From the NCBI GenBank assembly GCA_016177355.1, contig JACOVL010000073.1:1-14770 (forward strand): a DNA stretch of 14,770 bases, given 5' to 3'. Both the position numbers and the translations under genes were made by a program. Below the pieces are notes generated by a model, which worked only from the letters and a program-made list of their open reading frames with translations, searched no databases and had not been told where the DNA came from. Source of the DNA: Betaproteobacteria bacterium. GTDB lineage: Bacteria; Pseudomonadota; Gammaproteobacteria; Burkholderiales; SG8-41. This document shows positions 1-7,277 of the stretch, piece after piece. Position 1 is the first letter of the stretch; each line of letters opens with the position of its first letter.

Positions 1-736
1 CGCGCAGAACATCGTCAAGTGCGTGCGCCGCTGCGGGCTGGAGGTGCGCGACCTCGTCCTGCAGCCGCTCGCTTCCGCGACGGCGGTCATCTCCGAGGAC
101 GAGAAGGACCTGGGCGTCGCGCTGATGGACATCGGCGGCGGCACGACCGATCTCGTGGTGTTCACGCATGGCGCGATACGTCACACCGCGGTGATCCCGA
201 TCGCCGGCGACCAGATCACCAACGACATTGCGATGGCGCTGCGGACGCCGACCAAGGATGCCGAAGAGATCAAGGAGCGCTACGGCTGTTCGCTCTCGCA
301 ACTCGCCGATCCGCAGGAGATGGTGGAGGTGCCGGGGCTCGGCGACCGCGATCCCCGGCAGCTCTCGCGCAAAACGCTCGCGGAAGTGATCGAGCCGCGC
401 GTGGAAGAGCTCTACTCGCTGGTGCAGACCGAGCTGCGGCGCAGCGGCTACGAAGAGTTGCTCTCCTCCGGGGTCGTGATCGCCGGTGGCTCGAGCGTGA
501 TGCGGGGCATGGTGGAGCTCGGTGAGGAAATCTTCCACATGCCGGTGCGCGTGGGTCGCCCCGGCTATAACGGGGCGCTGGCGGAATACGTGCGCCACCC
601 GCGCCACTCGACCGGCGTGGGGTTGCTGCTCGCGGGGCTGCAGCAGCGCCGCCAGAGCGAGCTGGCGCGCATGCAGGTCGGCTCTCTCCAGCAGGTGCTG
701 GACAGGATGAAAACGTGGTTTGCCGGCAATTTCTAA
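1..736 (+). CDS. ftsA: Cell division protein FtsA, C-terminal part (5' end outside window)
   Basis: Actin-like ATPase that anchors FtsZ polymers to the inner membrane and recruits later divisome proteins. The reading frame is open from base 2, and 244 residues are visible, about the last 60% of a normal FtsA of roughly 410-420 residues. The actin-fold phosphate-2 motif DIGGGTTD is clear, followed by the conserved stretch AIRHTAVIP. The adenosine-binding motif IAGGSS lies near the C-terminal third. The protein ends in MKTWFAGNF, the end of the amphipathic helix that serves as membrane-targeting sequence in this family. The start codon is upstream of the window; the GTG at 23 is internal because homology continues to its left (QNIVKC). 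It lies 46 bp upstream of ftsZ, the usual order in the division cluster. Identification is by recalled similarity to E. coli FtsA across the whole visible length. Confidence 0.97.
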   Translation, partial: AQNIVKCVRRCGLEVRDLVLQPLASATAVISEDEKDLGVALMDIGGGTTDLVVFTHGAIRHTAVIPIAGDQITNDIAMALRTPTKDAEEIKERYGCSLSQLADPQEMVEVPGLGDRDPRQLSRKTLAEVIEPRVEELYSLVQTELRRSGYEELLSSGVVIAGGSSVMRGMVELGEEIFHMPVRVGRPGYNGALAEYVRHPRHSTGVGLLLAGLQQRRQSELARMQVGSLQQVLDRMKTWFAGNF

Positions 737-769
737 TACTTTTTTGCTATTGCAATCGTTCACCCAGAG

Positions 770-776
770 AAAGGAG
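770..776 (+). promoter_or_regulatory. Strong ribosome-binding site for ftsZ
   Basis: AAAGGAG lies 6 nt before the ATG at 783. It decides the ftsZ start. The frame stays open further upstream to 720, but that would add 21 residues overlapping the ftsA end and unlike any FtsZ N-terminus. Confidence 0.85.
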
Positions 777-782
777 AAACTT

Positions 783-1943
783 ATGTTTGAGATCGTAGAT
801 GCGCAATCCCTGGAAGCGGTAATCAAGGTGATCGGCGTCGGCGGCTGCGGCGGCAACGCGGTCGACCACATGATCGCGCAGGGCGTGAAAGGCGTGGAGT
901 TCATCTCCTCCAACACCGACGTGCAGGCGTTGAGGCGCACCCAGGCCAAGATCCAGCTGCCGCTCGGCACCAGCATCACCAAGGGGCTCGGCGCGGGCGC
1001 CAATCCCGAAGTCGGACGACAGTCCGCCATCGAGGACCGCGAGCGCATCGCCGAGACCATCGCCGGGGCCGACATGCTCTTTCTCACGGCCGGCATGGGC
1101 GGCGGCACCGGCACCGGCGCCGCGCCGGTGGTCGCGGAGATCGCCAAGGAGCTTGGCATCCTCACGGTGGCGGTGGTGACCAAGCCGTTTGCTTTCGAAG
1201 GCAAGCGCCAGCGCATCGCCCTGGAGGGCATCGAATTGCTGTCGCCCTTCGTCGATTCGCTGATCCTGGTACCCAACGACAAGCTGATGGAGGTTCTCGG
1301 CAACAAGGTGACGCTGCACGAAGCGTTCAAGGCGGCAAACGACGTGCTGCACGGGGCGGTCGCCGGCATCGCCGAGATCATCAGCTGCCCGGGCATGATC
1401 AACGTCGACTTCGCCGATGTGCGCACGGTGATGGCCGAGATGGGCATGGCGATGATGGGCTCGGCGAAAGCCGCCGGCGCGGACCGGGCGCGGCTTGCCG
1501 CGGAGCAGGCGGTGGCGTGCCCGCTGCTGGAAGACATCAACATCTCGGACGCGCGCGGCATCCTCATCAATATCTCGGCGAGCCGGGAGAGCTTCCTGTT
1601 GCAGGAAATGCACGACGTGATGGGCACGATCGGGGCGTTCGCGGCCGAAGGCGCGCACAAGATCGTCGGCACCGTGTACGACGAGACGCTGGACGACAGC
1701 CTGCGCGTGACCATCGTCGCGACGGGACTTGGCAAGCCGGCGGCGCGCCAGCAGAAGCCGTTGACCGTGGTCTCGGCCAAGACCGGCACCGACAATCAGC
1801 CGATCGAGGTGGATTACGGCGCGCTGGAGATGCCGGCGGTGATGCGCTCGAGGCGCAACCGCGACGCGACGGTCGAGGCGATGCGGCAATCGGGCGTGGA
1901 AATGCTCGACATACCGGCTTTCCTGCGCAAGCAGGCGGATTAG
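783..1943 (+). CDS. ftsZ: Cell division protein FtsZ (tubulin-like GTPase)
   Basis: Polymerises with GTP into the Z ring at midcell and acts as the scaffold of the divisome. The predicted protein has 386 residues, close to the 383 of E. coli. The N-terminal GTPase domain carries the nucleotide-binding loop GVGGCGGNA (about residues 18-26) and the tubulin signature GGGTGTG (106-112). The T7 catalytic loop NVDFADV is at 207-213, supplying the acidic residues that act on GTP in the next subunit. A variable linker (about 320-370) precedes the conserved C-terminal tail LDIPAFLRKQAD, the docking peptide for FtsA, ZipA, ZapD and MinC. It matches the E. coli tail as I recall it, which fits the presence of FtsA and ZapD in this window. 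The ATG at 783 is chosen for its ribosome-binding site. No missing key residue is seen. Confidence 0.98.
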   Translation: MFEIVDAQSLEAVIKVIGVGGCGGNAVDHMIAQGVKGVEFISSNTDVQALRRTQAKIQLPLGTSITKGLGAGANPEVGRQSAIEDRERIAETIAGADMLFLTAGMGGGTGTGAAPVVAEIAKELGILTVAVVTKPFAFEGKRQRIALEGIELLSPFVDSLILVPNDKLMEVLGNKVTLHEAFKAANDVLHGAVAGIAEIISCPGMINVDFADVRTVMAEMGMAMMGSAKAAGADRARLAAEQAVACPLLEDINISDARGILINISASRESFLLQEMHDVMGTIGAFAAEGAHKIVGTVYDETLDDSLRVTIVATGLGKPAARQQKPLTVVSAKTGTDNQPIEVDYGALEMPAVMRSRRNRDATVEAMRQSGVEMLDIPAFLRKQAD

Positions 1944-1975
1944 CGCCCGGCACCCAGCGCTCAGCTCAATCGATT

Positions 1976-2005
1976 TTGCACGGCAACCGGTCGGCATGCT
2001 AAACT
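1976..2005 (+). promoter_or_regulatory. Possible sigma-70 promoter for lpxC
   Basis: In the 99-bp ftsZ-lpxC spacer, TTGCAC (1976-1981) and TAAACT (2000-2005) are 18 bp apart. A TG at 1997-1998 makes the second box an extended -10. The -35 match is weak. The site would give an lpxC leader of about 30 nt independent of ftsZ transcription. This is a reading by eye, not a scored prediction. Confidence 0.4.
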
Positions 2006-2042
2006 GCACGCCTTAAAGGGCTGAAAATTCAAGGGATTCCGC

Positions 2043-2954
2043 TTGATCCAGCAGCGCACGCTGAAGAACATGATCCGCGCCACCGGCGTCGGCCTGCATA
2101 CCGGGGCCAAGGTCTACCTGACGCTGCGCCCGGCGGCGGCCGACACCGGCATCGTGTTCCGCCGCATCGATCTCGACCAGCCGGTGGAGATCAAGGCCGA
2201 GCCGTACTCGGTCGGCGACACCCGGCTGTCCTCCTGCCTGGAGCAAGGGAATGTGCGGGTCTTCACCATCGAGCACCTGATGTCGGCCTTTTCGGGGCTG
2301 GGGATAGACAACGCCTACGTCGACCTGACCGCGCCCGAAGTGCCGATCATGGATGGCAGCGCCGGCCCCTTCGTATTCCTGCTGCAATCGGCGGGGATCG
2401 AGGAACAGAACGCGCCCAAGAAGTTCATCCGCATCGTGAAGCCGGTCGCCGCCGAGGACGGCGACAAGTGGGTGCGCTTCGACCCGCACGACGGCTTCAA
2501 GCTCACCCTGAGCATCGACTTCGATCACCCGGTGTTCGAGAAGATGCGCCAGTCGGTCACCGTGGACTTTTCCGCCACCTCCTACGTCAAAGAGGTGAGC
2601 CGGGCGCGCACCTTCGGCTTCATGCAGGACGTCGAGACCATGCGCGCCCAGGGGCTCGCGCTCGGCGGCAGCCTCGACAACGCGATCGTCATGGACGAGT
2701 ACCGGATGCTCAACCCGGATGGCCTGCGCTACGAGGACGAATTCGTCAAACACAAGGTGCTCGACGCAATTGGCGATCTCTATCTGCTCGGGCACCCGGT
2801 GATCGGCGCTTTCTCCGGCCACAAGTCCGGGCACGCGCTCAATAACCAGCTGCTGCGCCGCCTGCTCGAGGACCAGCAGACCTGGGTGTACACGAGCTTC
2901 GAGCGGCCCGAGGATGCCCCGCCGTTCCTCACCTGGCAGCCGCAGACAGCGTAG
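2043..2954 (+). CDS. lpxC: UDP-3-O-acyl-N-acetylglucosamine deacetylase LpxC (TTG start)
   Basis: Zinc enzyme for the committed step of lipid A synthesis: it removes the N-acetyl group from UDP-3-O-acyl-GlcNAc in the cytoplasm. The protein has 303 residues, the family's usual length. All expected catalytic residues are visible: zinc ligands His78 (in IEHLMSA), His237 and Asp241 (in KHKVLDAIGD), and the general acid His264 (in SGHKSGH), each offset by one from E. coli. The start is TTG at 2043. It gives MIQQRTLKN, the family's standard N-terminus, and has AAGGGA 6 nt upstream (2031-2036). A stop at 2022-2024 and no ATG or GTG in between leave no alternative that keeps the conserved N-terminus. 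The gene follows ftsZ and converges with dciA. Confidence 0.97.
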   Translation: MIQQRTLKNMIRATGVGLHTGAKVYLTLRPAAADTGIVFRRIDLDQPVEIKAEPYSVGDTRLSSCLEQGNVRVFTIEHLMSAFSGLGIDNAYVDLTAPEVPIMDGSAGPFVFLLQSAGIEEQNAPKKFIRIVKPVAAEDGDKWVRFDPHDGFKLTLSIDFDHPVFEKMRQSVTVDFSATSYVKEVSRARTFGFMQDVETMRAQGLALGGSLDNAIVMDEYRMLNPDGLRYEDEFVKHKVLDAIGDLYLLGHPVIGAFSGHKSGHALNNQLLRRLLEDQQTWVYTSFERPEDAPPFLTWQPQTA

Positions 2955-2960
2955 CGCGCT

Positions 2961-2986
2961 CTGAGCGCGGTTGCTCAGGTCTTTTT
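2961..2986 (+). terminator. Probable intrinsic terminator of lpxC, overlapping the dciA 3' end
   Basis: CTGAGC (2961-2966), loop GCGGTT, then GCTCAG (2973-2978) form a perfect 6-bp stem, followed by GTCTTTTT (2979-2986). It begins 7 nt after the lpxC stop. The right arm and T-run lie inside the last codons of dciA on the other strand. An overlapping alternative hairpin, CGCGCT/AGCGCG (2955-2969), would exclude this one. Confidence 0.5.
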
Positions 2987-3421
2987 GGCCGGGCGCCGGC
3001 GCGTCACCAGGCGGACCAGCGCGGACTTCAGGGGCGAGGGCGGAAGGGCATCCGACAGCTTTCCGAAATTCTTAACTGCATCAGTGGGTAATGCGCGCTT
3101 CGTGACATCGTTCCCGGCGCTGATTAGAGGCGCCTTTACTTGCACTTCCACCCGGATTCCAGTAACCTCAACGGCCCGTATCTGGAGGTGGAGTAACAGG
3201 CGCGGCGCGAGCTGCCTCAACTTGGCGGCGACCGCGGCGTTGTCGGCAAGAAGAAAAAGCGTTCCCCCCCGGTGGTTTTTGACCCGGGTTGCCTTGGAGA
3301 GCGCCGGAGGTACGGCTTCGAACAGCACCTGTTGCAGTTCCGCCAGGCGTTGCGCCTGCCGGGACAGTGCCTGGAGTTCGCCCGGGCTGGCAAGAAGATT
3401 TCCAATTCGGCGTGCAGGCAT
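2975..3421 (-). CDS. dciA: DciA-type replicative helicase operator (DUF721)
   Basis: DciA proteins interact with the replicative helicase DnaB and help load it in bacteria lacking DnaC or DnaI. The product has 148 residues. The DUF721 core spans about residues 8-97. It includes a helical N-terminal stretch, the pattern PPALSKATRVKNHRGGTLFL, and AVAAKLRQLAPRLL followed by EVTGIRVEVQV. The tail (98-148) is basic and Ser/Pro-containing, likely flexible. The gene sits between lpxC and secA on the opposite strand, the position I recall for this family in pseudomonads and betaproteobacteria. That context supports the call. The start is ATG at 3421, with only 23 bp to the divergent M23 gene and no good ribosome-binding site visible. 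A plus-strand frame of equal length over the same DNA has no recognisable family and is a shadow. The symbol is assigned by family, not from an experiment in this organism. Confidence 0.87.
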   Translation of the reverse strand: MPARRIGNLLASPGELQALSRQAQRLAELQQVLFEAVPPALSKATRVKNHRGGTLFLLADNAAVAAKLRQLAPRLLLHLQIRAVEVTGIRVEVQVKAPLISAGNDVTKRALPTDAVKNFGKLSDALPPSPLKSALVRLVTRRRPAKKT

Positions 3422-3444
3422 GCGGGTGTGACGGAAGGGAGACG

Positions 3445-4362
3445 ATGAATATTATTCTAGTTTCCGGCAGGCTGGCCAAAGCCCGGACCATCAACCTGGG
3501 CCTGCCGCAGCTCGCCCTGGTTGGGATGGGCGCATTGACGACCGTCGTGGCGCTGGCGGCGGCGCTGAATTACATGGCGCTGCGTTTCGCCTCCGACTTC
3601 AACGTTCCTTACCTGCAAACCCTGCTGCTGTCGGCGCAGCAGCAGCAGCACGAGAAGACGCAGTCCTACCTGCGCGAGAACCTGAACGCCATGGCGGTGC
3701 GGCTGGGCCAGATGCAGGCCCAGCTGCTGCGGCTCGACACGCTCGGCGAGCGGCTCGCCAGGCTGGCGGGCTTCAAGCCGCAGGACCTCGCGTTCGGTGA
3801 AGTGCCGGGCCGCGGCGGCGCGGTGTCCTCGCTGCCCTCGCAGGACCTCACGCTCGGCGATTTCACCCGCCAGCTCGATACTCTGACGCGGCAGGTTGAC
3901 GATCGCGGCGACAAGCTCGGCATCCTCGAGTCGCTGTTCACCCTCGACAGCGCGAAGAAAAAGCTGATTCCGACCATGCTGCCGGTGGAAGGCGGATGGT
4001 ACTCCTCCAACTACGGCTGGCGCATCGACCCGTTCAACGGTCAGCGGGCGTTTCATGAAGGCATCGACGTGGTGGCCGAGACCGGCACCACGATACGCGC
4101 CGCCGCCGGCGGCGTCGTCATCTACTCCGACTTCCATCCTCAATATGGTAATATGATCGAGATCGATCACGGCAACGACCTGGTCTCGCGCTACGCGCAC
4201 GCATCGAAGCGATGGGTAAGGGCGGGAGACGTCGTGTTGCGGGGCGCCAGGATCGCCGAGGTCGGAAAGACCGGCCGCGTGACCGGCACTCATCTGCACT
4301 TCGAGGTGCGCCAACGCGGCGCGCCGGTGAACCCGGCCCGGTTCCTGAGGTTGCCCGGTTGA
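3445..4362 (+). CDS. Membrane-anchored M23 family peptidoglycan endopeptidase
   Basis: Predicted zinc endopeptidase of the LytM/M23 family, acting on peptide cross-bridges in the periplasm. It has 305 residues. A short cytoplasmic N-terminus is followed by one membrane helix (about 20-45), a glutamine-rich coiled-coil-like region (60-165), and the M23 domain (about 180-300). The active site is complete: zinc ligands His204 and Asp208 (HEGID) and His285 (HLHFEV), with His252 (RYAHAS) and His283 as catalytic histidines. It should therefore be an active enzyme rather than an EnvC/NlpD-type activator. The start is ATG at 3445, preceded by GGAAGGGAG. The frame is open further upstream but overlaps dciA antisense and lacks homology. 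The gene lies where E. coli has secM, directly before secA, but it is unrelated to secM. The substrate bond is not known from sequence. Confidence 0.92.
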   Translation: MNIILVSGRLAKARTINLGLPQLALVGMGALTTVVALAAALNYMALRFASDFNVPYLQTLLLSAQQQQHEKTQSYLRENLNAMAVRLGQMQAQLLRLDTLGERLARLAGFKPQDLAFGEVPGRGGAVSSLPSQDLTLGDFTRQLDTLTRQVDDRGDKLGILESLFTLDSAKKKLIPTMLPVEGGWYSSNYGWRIDPFNGQRAFHEGIDVVAETGTTIRAAAGGVVIYSDFHPQYGNMIEIDHGNDLVSRYAHASKRWVRAGDVVLRGARIAEVGKTGRVTGTHLHFEVRQRGAPVNPARFLRLPG

Positions 4363-4384
4363 ATTGAGAAACAGGAATTCTCGA

Positions 4385-4418
4385 GGGGGTGGGGTGTGTT
4401 TCCCACCCCCTTTTGTTT
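4385..4418 (+). terminator. Strong intrinsic-terminator hairpin immediately before secA
   Basis: GGGGGTGGG (4385-4393) pairs perfectly with CCCACCCCC (4402-4410) across an 8-nt loop, and is followed by TTTTGTTT (4411-4418). As sequence this is a textbook rho-independent terminator for the M23 gene, 22 nt past its stop. It is odd because the secA start follows within 2-5 nt of the T-run, leaving no room for a promoter or ribosome-binding site between them. It may instead act as a leader element for secA. Confidence 0.8.
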
Positions 4419-4423
4419 AGTTG

Positions 4424-7240
4424 ATGATCCAGACGATACTCAGGAAAATCTTCGGCAGCCGCAACGAACGGCTGCTCAAGCAGTACCTGCGGCAAGTGCG
4501 CGCCGCCAGCGCGCTCGAGCCGCGGATGCAGAAGATGTCCGACGCGAAGCTGCGCATGATGACGGATGAATTCCGCGCCCGCGTCCGCGATCGCCTCGCG
4601 AAGATACCCGGCAATGCCGACGGTGACGCCGAGCGGGCGCAGGGCCTCGCGCAGCAACGGGCCGCCGCGCGCAAGGAAGCGGTCGACGAGCTGCTGCCGG
4701 AAGCGTTCGCGGTGGTGCGCGAGGCGGGCCGCCGCGCGCTCAACATGCGCCATTTCGACGTGCAATTGCTCGGCGGCATCGCGCTGCATAACGGAAAGAT
4801 CGCCGAGATGCGCACCGGCGAGGGCAAGACGCTGGTGGCGACGCTTCCCGCCTATCTCAACTCGCTGGCCGGCGAGGGCGTGCACATCGTCACCGTCAAC
4901 GACTATCTCGCGCAGCGCGACGCCGACTGGATGGGCAGGATCTACCGCTTCCTCGGGCTGACCGTGGGCGTCAACCTCTCGCAGATGGAGCACACGCTAA
5001 AGCAGCAGGCCTATGCCGCCGACATCACCTACGGCACCAACAACGAATTCGGCTTCGACTATCTGCGCGACAACATGGTGTATCAGGTGTCCGAGAAGGT
5101 GCAGAGAGGGCTGCACTACGCCATCGTGGACGAGGTGGACTCGATCCTGATCGACGAGGCGCGCACGCCGCTCATCATCTCGGGCCAGGCCGAGGACACC
5201 ACCGAGCTCTACGTCAGGATGAACCGGGCCGTGCCCCAGCTCGTGCGCCAGAAGGAGGAGAACGGGCCGGGTGATTTCTGGGTGGACGAGAAGGCCCACC
5301 AGGTGCTGCTCTCCGAGCAGGGCCACGAGCACGCCGAGGAGTTGCTGGAGAAGGCCGGAATGCTCGCCTCCGACTCCAGCCTCTACGACCCGGCCAACAT
5401 CATCCTCATGCACCACCTCAACGCGGCGCTGCGGGCCCGCAACTTGTTCCACCGCGACCAGCAGTATGTGGTGCAGAATGGCGAGATCATCATCGTCGAC
5501 GAATTCACCGGCCGCCTCATGCCCGGGCGGCGCTGGTCGGAAGGGCTGCACCAGGCGGTCGAGGCGAAGGAGGGCGTCGAAATCCAGAAGGAAAACCAGA
5601 CGCTCGCCACCATCACCTTCCAGAACTATTTCCGCATGTACGGGAAGCTCGCCGGCATGACCGGCACGGCGGACACCGAGGCCTACGAGTTCCAGCAGAT
5701 CTACAGCCTGGAGACGACGGTAATACCCACCCACATGAAGATGATCCGCGAAGACCGCATGGACCAGGTCTACCGCACCGCGCGCGAGAAGCACCAGGCG
5801 ATCATCAACGACATCAAGGATTGCTACGAGCGCGGCCAGCCGACGCTGGTCGGCACCACCTCGATCGAGAACTCCGAGCTGCTCTCGGAAATGCTCAACA
5901 AGGAGAAGCTGCCGCACAACGTGCTGAACGCCAAGCAGCACGCGCGCGAGGCGGAGATCGTGGTGCAGGCCGGGCGGCCCAAGCTGATCACCATCGCCAC
6001 CAACATGGCCGGCCGCGGCACCGACATCGTCCTTGGCGGCAATCCCGAACCGGAGATCAACAAGCTGCTGGCCGACGAGACCCTGGACGAAGCCGGGAAG
6101 AAGAAGAAAATCGAGGAGATACGCTTCGACTGGCAGAAGCTGCACAACCAGGTGGTCGCTACGGGGGGTCTGCACATCGTCGGCACCGAGCGGCACGAGT
6201 CGCGCCGCATCGACAACCAGCTGCGCGGGCGCTCCGGGCGCCAGGGCGACCCGGGCTCGAGCCGGTTCTACCTCTCGCTCGAGGACCCGCTGCTGAGGAT
6301 CTTCGCTTCCGACCGCGTGGCGGCGATCATGGAGAAGCTCAAGATGCCGGAAGGCGAGGCGATCGAGCATCCGTGGGTGACGCGCTCGATCGAGAACGCG
6401 CAGCGCAAGGTCGAAGCGCGCAATTTCGACATCCGCAAGCACCTCCTCGAATACGACGACGTCGCCAACGACCAGCGTAAGGTAATCTACCAGCAGCGCA
6501 ACGAGCTCCTGGAGGCTGCCGACATCACGGAGACCCTCGACGCGATGCGTGCGGACGTGGTGAGCGGCTACGTGAGCCAGCACATCCTTCCCGAAAGCCT
6601 GGAGGAGCAGTGGGACGCGGCAGGGCTCGAGAAGACGCTGGAAGCGGAGATCCAGCTCGGGCTGCCGGTCCGGCAGTGGCTCAAGAACGAGACGGAGCTC
6701 GACGAGCAGGATCTGCGCAACCGGATAGTCGAGGCCGCCCACAAGCTGTACCGCTACAAAATCAAGGATGTGGACCCGCAGGCGATCCGCCACTACGAGC
6801 GCGCGATCATGCTGCAGAGCCTCGACAGCCACTGGCGCGAGCATCTCGCCGCGCTCGACCATTTGCGCCAGGGCATACACCTGCGCGGCTACGCCCAGAA
6901 GAACCCGCAGCAGGAATACAAGCGCGAAGCGTTCGAGCTGTTCTCGATGATGCTCGAGATGATCAAGGCCGAGGTCACCCGCATCCTGATGACGGTGCAG
7001 ATCCGCAGCGCCGAGGAGCTGCAGGCGGTCGAGGAACCCGAAATGCCGAAGAACGTGCAATACCAGCACCAGGAATTCGGCGGTGGAGATGCCCAGGTCG
7101 CGACGGATACCGAGGGCGATGTCGCGGTGGCCGAGCGGCCCCAGCCGTTCGTGCGCGAGGGCCGGAAGGTCGGGCGCAACGATCCCTGTCCGTGCGGCTC
7201 GGGCAGGAAATACAAGCACTGTCATGGTAAGCTGACTTAG
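4424..7240 (+). CDS. secA: Preprotein translocase ATPase SecA
   Basis: Motor ATPase that drives unfolded preproteins through SecYEG. It has 938 residues, against 901 in E. coli. The Walker A motif RTGEGKT is at about 130-136 and the DEVD box at 236-239. The TGTADTEAYEF and GRSGRQGDPGSSRF motifs of the helicase core are intact. The C-terminal zinc motif for SecB and phospholipids is present (Cys922, Cys924, Cys933, His934), just before the end. About 27 extra residues lie in the first nucleotide-binding domain near residue 54-91. The start is ATG at 4424 (MIQTILRKIFGSRN). A TTG directly before it at 4421 is possible, and a stop at 4418-4420 excludes anything further upstream. No Shine-Dalgarno sequence is visible in the short gap after the hairpin, so initiation may be unusual or regulated. 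Confidence 0.98.
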   Translation: MIQTILRKIFGSRNERLLKQYLRQVRAASALEPRMQKMSDAKLRMMTDEFRARVRDRLAKIPGNADGDAERAQGLAQQRAAARKEAVDELLPEAFAVVREAGRRALNMRHFDVQLLGGIALHNGKIAEMRTGEGKTLVATLPAYLNSLAGEGVHIVTVNDYLAQRDADWMGRIYRFLGLTVGVNLSQMEHTLKQQAYAADITYGTNNEFGFDYLRDNMVYQVSEKVQRGLHYAIVDEVDSILIDEARTPLIISGQAEDTTELYVRMNRAVPQLVRQKEENGPGDFWVDEKAHQVLLSEQGHEHAEELLEKAGMLASDSSLYDPANIILMHHLNAALRARNLFHRDQQYVVQNGEIIIVDEFTGRLMPGRRWSEGLHQAVEAKEGVEIQKENQTLATITFQNYFRMYGKLAGMTGTADTEAYEFQQIYSLETTVIPTHMKMIREDRMDQVYRTAREKHQAIINDIKDCYERGQPTLVGTTSIENSELLSEMLNKEKLPHNVLNAKQHAREAEIVVQAGRPKLITIATNMAGRGTDIVLGGNPEPEINKLLADETLDEAGKKKKIEEIRFDWQKLHNQVVATGGLHIVGTERHESRRIDNQLRGRSGRQGDPGSSRFYLSLEDPLLRIFASDRVAAIMEKLKMPEGEAIEHPWVTRSIENAQRKVEARNFDIRKHLLEYDDVANDQRKVIYQQRNELLEAADITETLDAMRADVVSGYVSQHILPESLEEQWDAAGLEKTLEAEIQLGLPVRQWLKNETELDEQDLRNRIVEAAHKLYRYKIKDVDPQAIRHYERAIMLQSLDSHWREHLAALDHLRQGIHLRGYAQKNPQQEYKREAFELFSMMLEMIKAEVTRILMTVQIRSAEELQAVEEPEMPKNVQYQHQEFGGGDAQVATDTEGDVAVAERPQPFVREGRKVGRNDPCPCGSGRKYKHCHGKLT

Positions 7241-7277
7241 GGCGCCGGGCTCCAGGCCAGGCGTGGCGGGGGCGGGC

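Noticed and set aside
720..729. TTGCCGGCAA palindrome at the ftsA end followed by a T-run at 740-745, as a terminator
   Set aside because: A loopless 10-bp palindrome cannot form a normal hairpin, and termination between ftsA and ftsZ would be unexpected.
3140..3168. TTGCAC and TAACCT 17 bp apart on the plus strand inside dciA, as an M23 promoter
   Set aside because: Both boxes match the consensus poorly and the leader would be about 270 nt; not enough to list as a feature.
2985..3431. 148-residue plus-strand frame opposite dciA
   Set aside because: No recognisable family; the minus-strand frame matches DUF721/DciA throughout and fits the known gene order.
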